Origin: Bacteroidales bacterium
GTDB lineage: Bacteria > Bacteroidota > Bacteroidia > Bacteroidales > PXBB01
DNA: 64,000 nt
Assembly: GCA_028698995.1 (NCBI GenBank)
Contig: JAQVVM010000023.1
Coordinates: 1-64,000, forward strand
Direction: 5' to 3'
Part shown: positions 61,722-64,000 of the stretch, piece by piece
How the letters are laid out: the number at the start of each line of letters is the position of its first letter
Numbering within the stretch: the stretch's first letter is position 1
Translations under genes and position numbers: made by a program
Notes under the pieces: model-generated
Told to the model about the DNA's origin: nothing
The model's input: only the letters and a program-made list of their open reading frames with translations
Databases searched by the model: none

Positions 61722-61729
61722 TAATTTTG
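61722..61729 (+). promoter_or_regulatory. Bacteroidota -7 box for the C10 protease gene
   Basis: TAATTTTG on the plus strand, 60 bases before the preferred ATG at 61789. Confidence 0.45.
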
Positions 61730-61788
61730 TTTTGGTAAAAATGAACTTTAATAAGATTTTTCCTCCAAATTCAAACCTTATCATTAAA

Positions 61789-63159
61789 ATGAAAAAAATA
61801 TATTGTTTTTTTGTGTTTGTAATTTTATCTGTTGCTGTTAATGCCGAAACTGTTTCATCTGAAATGGCACAAAGGGCAGCCTATAACTTCGTTATTAATC
61901 GGATTGATGAATCTTTTAAGAGTAATTTTGAATTAATACTTTATAAAGAAGTATATAATAGAAATAGGGATAAGTCATTATATTATATTTTTAACATGAG
62001 CCCCGAAGGTTTTATTATTATGTCAGCTGATGATAATTTAGTCCCTGTTATTGCTTTTTCGTTTGAGGGTACCTATAAAGAAGGAGTTAATCCTTCTCAG
62101 GAAGCCATGTTGAATTTTCAGGTAGAAAGTGCAATGCAAAACGTAGTTTCAGACTTGAACAATAATTATAAATGGCAGAACTTAAGTAAGAACCCTGCAA
62201 TGAAACCTGCAAAGGATGTTCCACAGCTTATTACAACACGTTGGAATCAGGATATTCATTACAACTATATGTGCCCTGTTGATTCAAACGGCCCCGGTTA
62301 CAGGGCTTATGCCGGTTGTGTTGCTACAGCAATGGGTCAGGTAATGAAATATTGGAACCATCCTATTAATGGTGAAGGTGGTTATGCCTATCAACATATA
62401 TGGCCTATGTATTTTAGTAATTACGGTATTGTACAAGCCAATTTTGGTGGCACTACCTACAATTGGTCAAATATGCCTAATCAAATAAATGCTTCAAACA
62501 GAATAGATGTAGCAACCTTGCTTTTTCATTGCGGTGTATCAGTCAAAATGGATTATGGCCCAAATGGTTCAGGAGCTAAAACAGAAAAAGTTCCCTTTGC
62601 ACTATATCATTACTTTAAGTATGATGATAGCGCTGATTATATTGAAAGAAGTTTTATGTCCAGTCAGAAATGGGACAGTATTATTATTTCCCAGTTAGAG
62701 AAAGGATTTCCAATGGTTTATTCAGGGAGAACAACTACTGAAGGACATGCCTGGGTTATTGATGGGTATCAGGATTCTGCTTATTTCCATGTGAATTGGG
62801 GATGGGGAGGATGGAATAATGGATTTTTTTATCTGAGCGATCTTAATTCCGGAAATGGAGATTTTACAAACTATCAAACTGCTGTAATTAATATTTTTCC
62901 CAGGGATTATGTTGGAATCAGTGAACCCCATAATAATTCCGAAATTATGGTTTATCCTAATCCGTCAAGTTCATATTTGAATGTAGAAGGTATCAGTGGG
63001 GATTTCCAAATTAATATCTATAACATGCAAGGCCAATTGATTAATCATGCTGTAAATGAATACGCCATCAATCTGAATAGTTTTTCTAATGGGACATATT
63101 TCATAAATATTCAGAATGATAAAATTAACATTACTAAAAGTTTTGTTGTGTTAAAGTAA
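61789..63159 (+). CDS. T9SS-exported C10-family cysteine protease (streptopain-like)
   Basis: The start is at ATG 61789, which begins the signal peptide MKKIYCFFVFVILSVAVNA (456 residues). A Spi-like prodomain (about 25-135: YNFVINRIDESF, GFIIMSADDNLVPVIAFSFEG) precedes the C10 domain with Cys177 (GCVATAMGQVMKYW) and His320 (EGHAWVIDGY), then HVNWGWGGWNNGFF. The T9SS type A sorting domain closes it (IMVYPNPSSSYLNVEGISGDFQ...NGTYFINI). Relatives include Porphyromonas PrtT and streptococcal SpeB. It is a secreted protease. Confidence 0.92.
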   Translation: MKKIYCFFVFVILSVAVNAETVSSEMAQRAAYNFVINRIDESFKSNFELILYKEVYNRNRDKSLYYIFNMSPEGFIIMSADDNLVPVIAFSFEGTYKEGVNPSQEAMLNFQVESAMQNVVSDLNNNYKWQNLSKNPAMKPAKDVPQLITTRWNQDIHYNYMCPVDSNGPGYRAYAGCVATAMGQVMKYWNHPINGEGGYAYQHIWPMYFSNYGIVQANFGGTTYNWSNMPNQINASNRIDVATLLFHCGVSVKMDYGPNGSGAKTEKVPFALYHYFKYDDSADYIERSFMSSQKWDSIIISQLEKGFPMVYSGRTTTEGHAWVIDGYQDSAYFHVNWGWGGWNNGFFYLSDLNSGNGDFTNYQTAVINIFPRDYVGISEPHNNSEIMVYPNPSSSYLNVEGISGDFQINIYNMQGQLINHAVNEYAINLNSFSNGTYFINIQNDKINITKSFVVLK

Positions 63160-63250
63160 TTTCCTGTTACAGTAAATATTATATGGCCTTATTTGAAAAT
63201 TCTTTAAGCAAATTTTTATTAAATTAATTCTATTTATAATAATTTATTTA

Positions 63251-63258
63251 TATTTTTG
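63251..63258 (+). promoter_or_regulatory. Bacteroidota -7 box for the last T9SS gene
   Basis: TATTTTTGC on the plus strand, 61 bases before the ATG at 63319. Confidence 0.45.
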
Positions 63259-63318
63259 CGACATGAATTAAATTACAAGTCGTGTTCAAATCTATTTATT
63301 AACTTAAACTTTTTAATT

Positions 63319-64000
63319 ATGAAAAAAATGTTTTACGTATTCAGTTTCTCTTTTCTGGTCTTGTTTTCATTGAATTCTTTTTCACAGGACACTATTGCAG
63401 CTTGGACTTTTCCATCAACATCAGCAGATTCTTTGATAGATATTTCAATCACTGCCAATGCCAACCGTTATATCAGTTGTGAGTATGGAACTTATGGTGC
63501 TCCCACCTATTTTGCAATACCTATTGATTATACATCCAATGGATCTTTGGGCTCACCTGATAAATGTGCCAAAGTTGTTGGTTTGGATAATGGTGCTGAC
63601 TCTGTTTGTTTTATTGTAAAGTTTAAAACCACTGGTTATAACAATTTGAAGTTATATTCTAAACAAAGTGGAGGTGGAAATAACCCTGGCCCCAGAGATT
63701 TTAAAGTACAATATAAATTATCGGGAACTTCAACTTGGATAGATATTCCCAATGGAACTGTAGTTTGTGCCAATGATTGGACAACAGGAGTTTTAAATGG
63801 TATTGATTTACCAGCTGCTTGTTTTGATCAAAGTTCAAATGTTTCTGTCAGGTGGTTGCAAACATCAAACACTGATATTAACGGTGGCACTGTTACCGCA
63901 GCAGGTATTTCAAAAATTGATGATATTATAGTAATTGGAGATTTGATGACCGGAGTTAACAATTTAAATAACAATGATTTATTAAATGTTTTCCCAAATC
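63319..64000 (+). CDS. T9SS cargo protein, beta-rich, cut at the window edge
   Basis: Open from ATG 63319 to the right edge (227 full codons, no stop). It has a signal peptide (MKKMFYVFSFSFLVLFSLNSFSQ). The body is beta-sandwich-like (AAWTFPSTSADSLIDISI, VVGLDNGADSVCFIVKFKTTGYNNLKLYSKQSGGG, DFKVQYKLSGTSTWIDI, AGISKIDDIIVIG), resembling the N-terminal module found on secreted nucleases and lamin-tail proteins of Bacteroidota. The last visible residues (GVNNLNNNDLLNVFPN) look like the beginning of a T9SS type A sorting domain, so only 70-80 residues are probably missing. Confidence 0.82.
   Translation, partial: MKKMFYVFSFSFLVLFSLNSFSQDTIAAWTFPSTSADSLIDISITANANRYISCEYGTYGAPTYFAIPIDYTSNGSLGSPDKCAKVVGLDNGADSVCFIVKFKTTGYNNLKLYSKQSGGGNNPGPRDFKVQYKLSGTSTWIDIPNGTVVCANDWTTGVLNGIDLPAACFDQSSNVSVRWLQTSNTDINGGTVTAAGISKIDDIIVIGDLMTGVNNLNNNDLLNVFPN

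Noticed and set aside
1-64000. Prophage, integrative element or rRNA operon
   Set aside because: No integrase, structural phage gene, conjugation gene or rRNA-like sequence was found. Coding style is uniform along the window.

Overview
The window is a single, gene-dense stretch of an AT-rich Bacteroidota chromosome, most likely from an anaerobic or fermentative Bacteroidales-type lineage. Four things point this way. The promoters share a TAnnTTTG-type -7 box. Several secreted proteins end in C-terminal sorting domains of the type IX secretion system (T9SS). Families largely confined to Bacteroidota are present (DUF4294, DUF4296, WbqC, Omp28-like, FISUMP). A complete methylmalonyl-CoA decarboxylase operon suggests propionate formation through the succinate pathway. 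No prophage, complete insertion sequence, CRISPR array or rRNA was seen. Both window ends cut genes: a glutamate-semialdehyde dehydrogenase on the left and a T9SS cargo protein on the right.

Layout. 1-2.2 kb (minus): pruA fragment and a three-gene envelope operon (Skp/OmpH-like, MORN-like lipoprotein, LolA-like secreted protein). 2.4-8.3 kb (plus): flavodoxin-fold oxidoreductase and SDR pair, then cyanophycinase, Gfo/Idh/MocA oxidoreductase, a lipoprotein and a polyprenyl-phosphate sugar transferase. 8.3-9.6 kb (minus): DUF4294 and WbqC. 9.7-12.8 kb (plus): mlaE-mlaF-cvpA-rlmN in overlapping order. 12.8-18.1 kb (minus): FISUMP lipoprotein and the operon mce-mmdA-(lamin-tail/OadG)-mmdC-mmdB. 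18.4-24.8 kb: small lipoproteins, then a minus run of deacetylase, acyltransferase, upp and meaB, and an LRR protein. meaB supports the methylmalonyl-CoA mutase that would feed the decarboxylase.

24.8-34.1 kb (minus): a 129-bp TTAA-flanked MITE-like element, two large T9SS proteases (subtilase and trypsin-like), a STAS-like protein, CapA, and a tRNA-Val(GAC) followed by three 158-bp tandem repeats that each carry the tRNA 3' end. 34-46 kb: Omp28-like lipoprotein, dtd, lipoprotein MsrB-MsrA, DUF748/AsmA-like protein, a zinc-ribbon-less sirtuin, a TPR/OmpA-like lipoprotein, TauE and two DEAD-box helicases facing away from each other. 46-57 kb: secreted PHP protein, era, initiator tRNA-Met, a giant pseudo-peptidase/propeller/outer-membrane-barrel protein, an M20 amidohydrolase, a TPR protein, tsaC-like and cca. 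57-64 kb: pRiA4b-ORF3-like protein, miaA, a tungstate/molybdate ABC transporter (wtpB, wtpC, with wtpA convergent), a C10 cysteine protease and a truncated T9SS cargo.

The strongest unexplained structure is the tRNA-Val plus tandem repeat locus at 29.86-30.43 kb. From memory, its architecture closely parallels the E. coli tyrT/rtT locus, although tRNA and phylum differ. Other points worth a look are the palindrome sitting on the promoter of the rhlE-like gene, the degenerate peptidase/TolB/Omp85 fusion, and the lamin-tail/OadG fusion.
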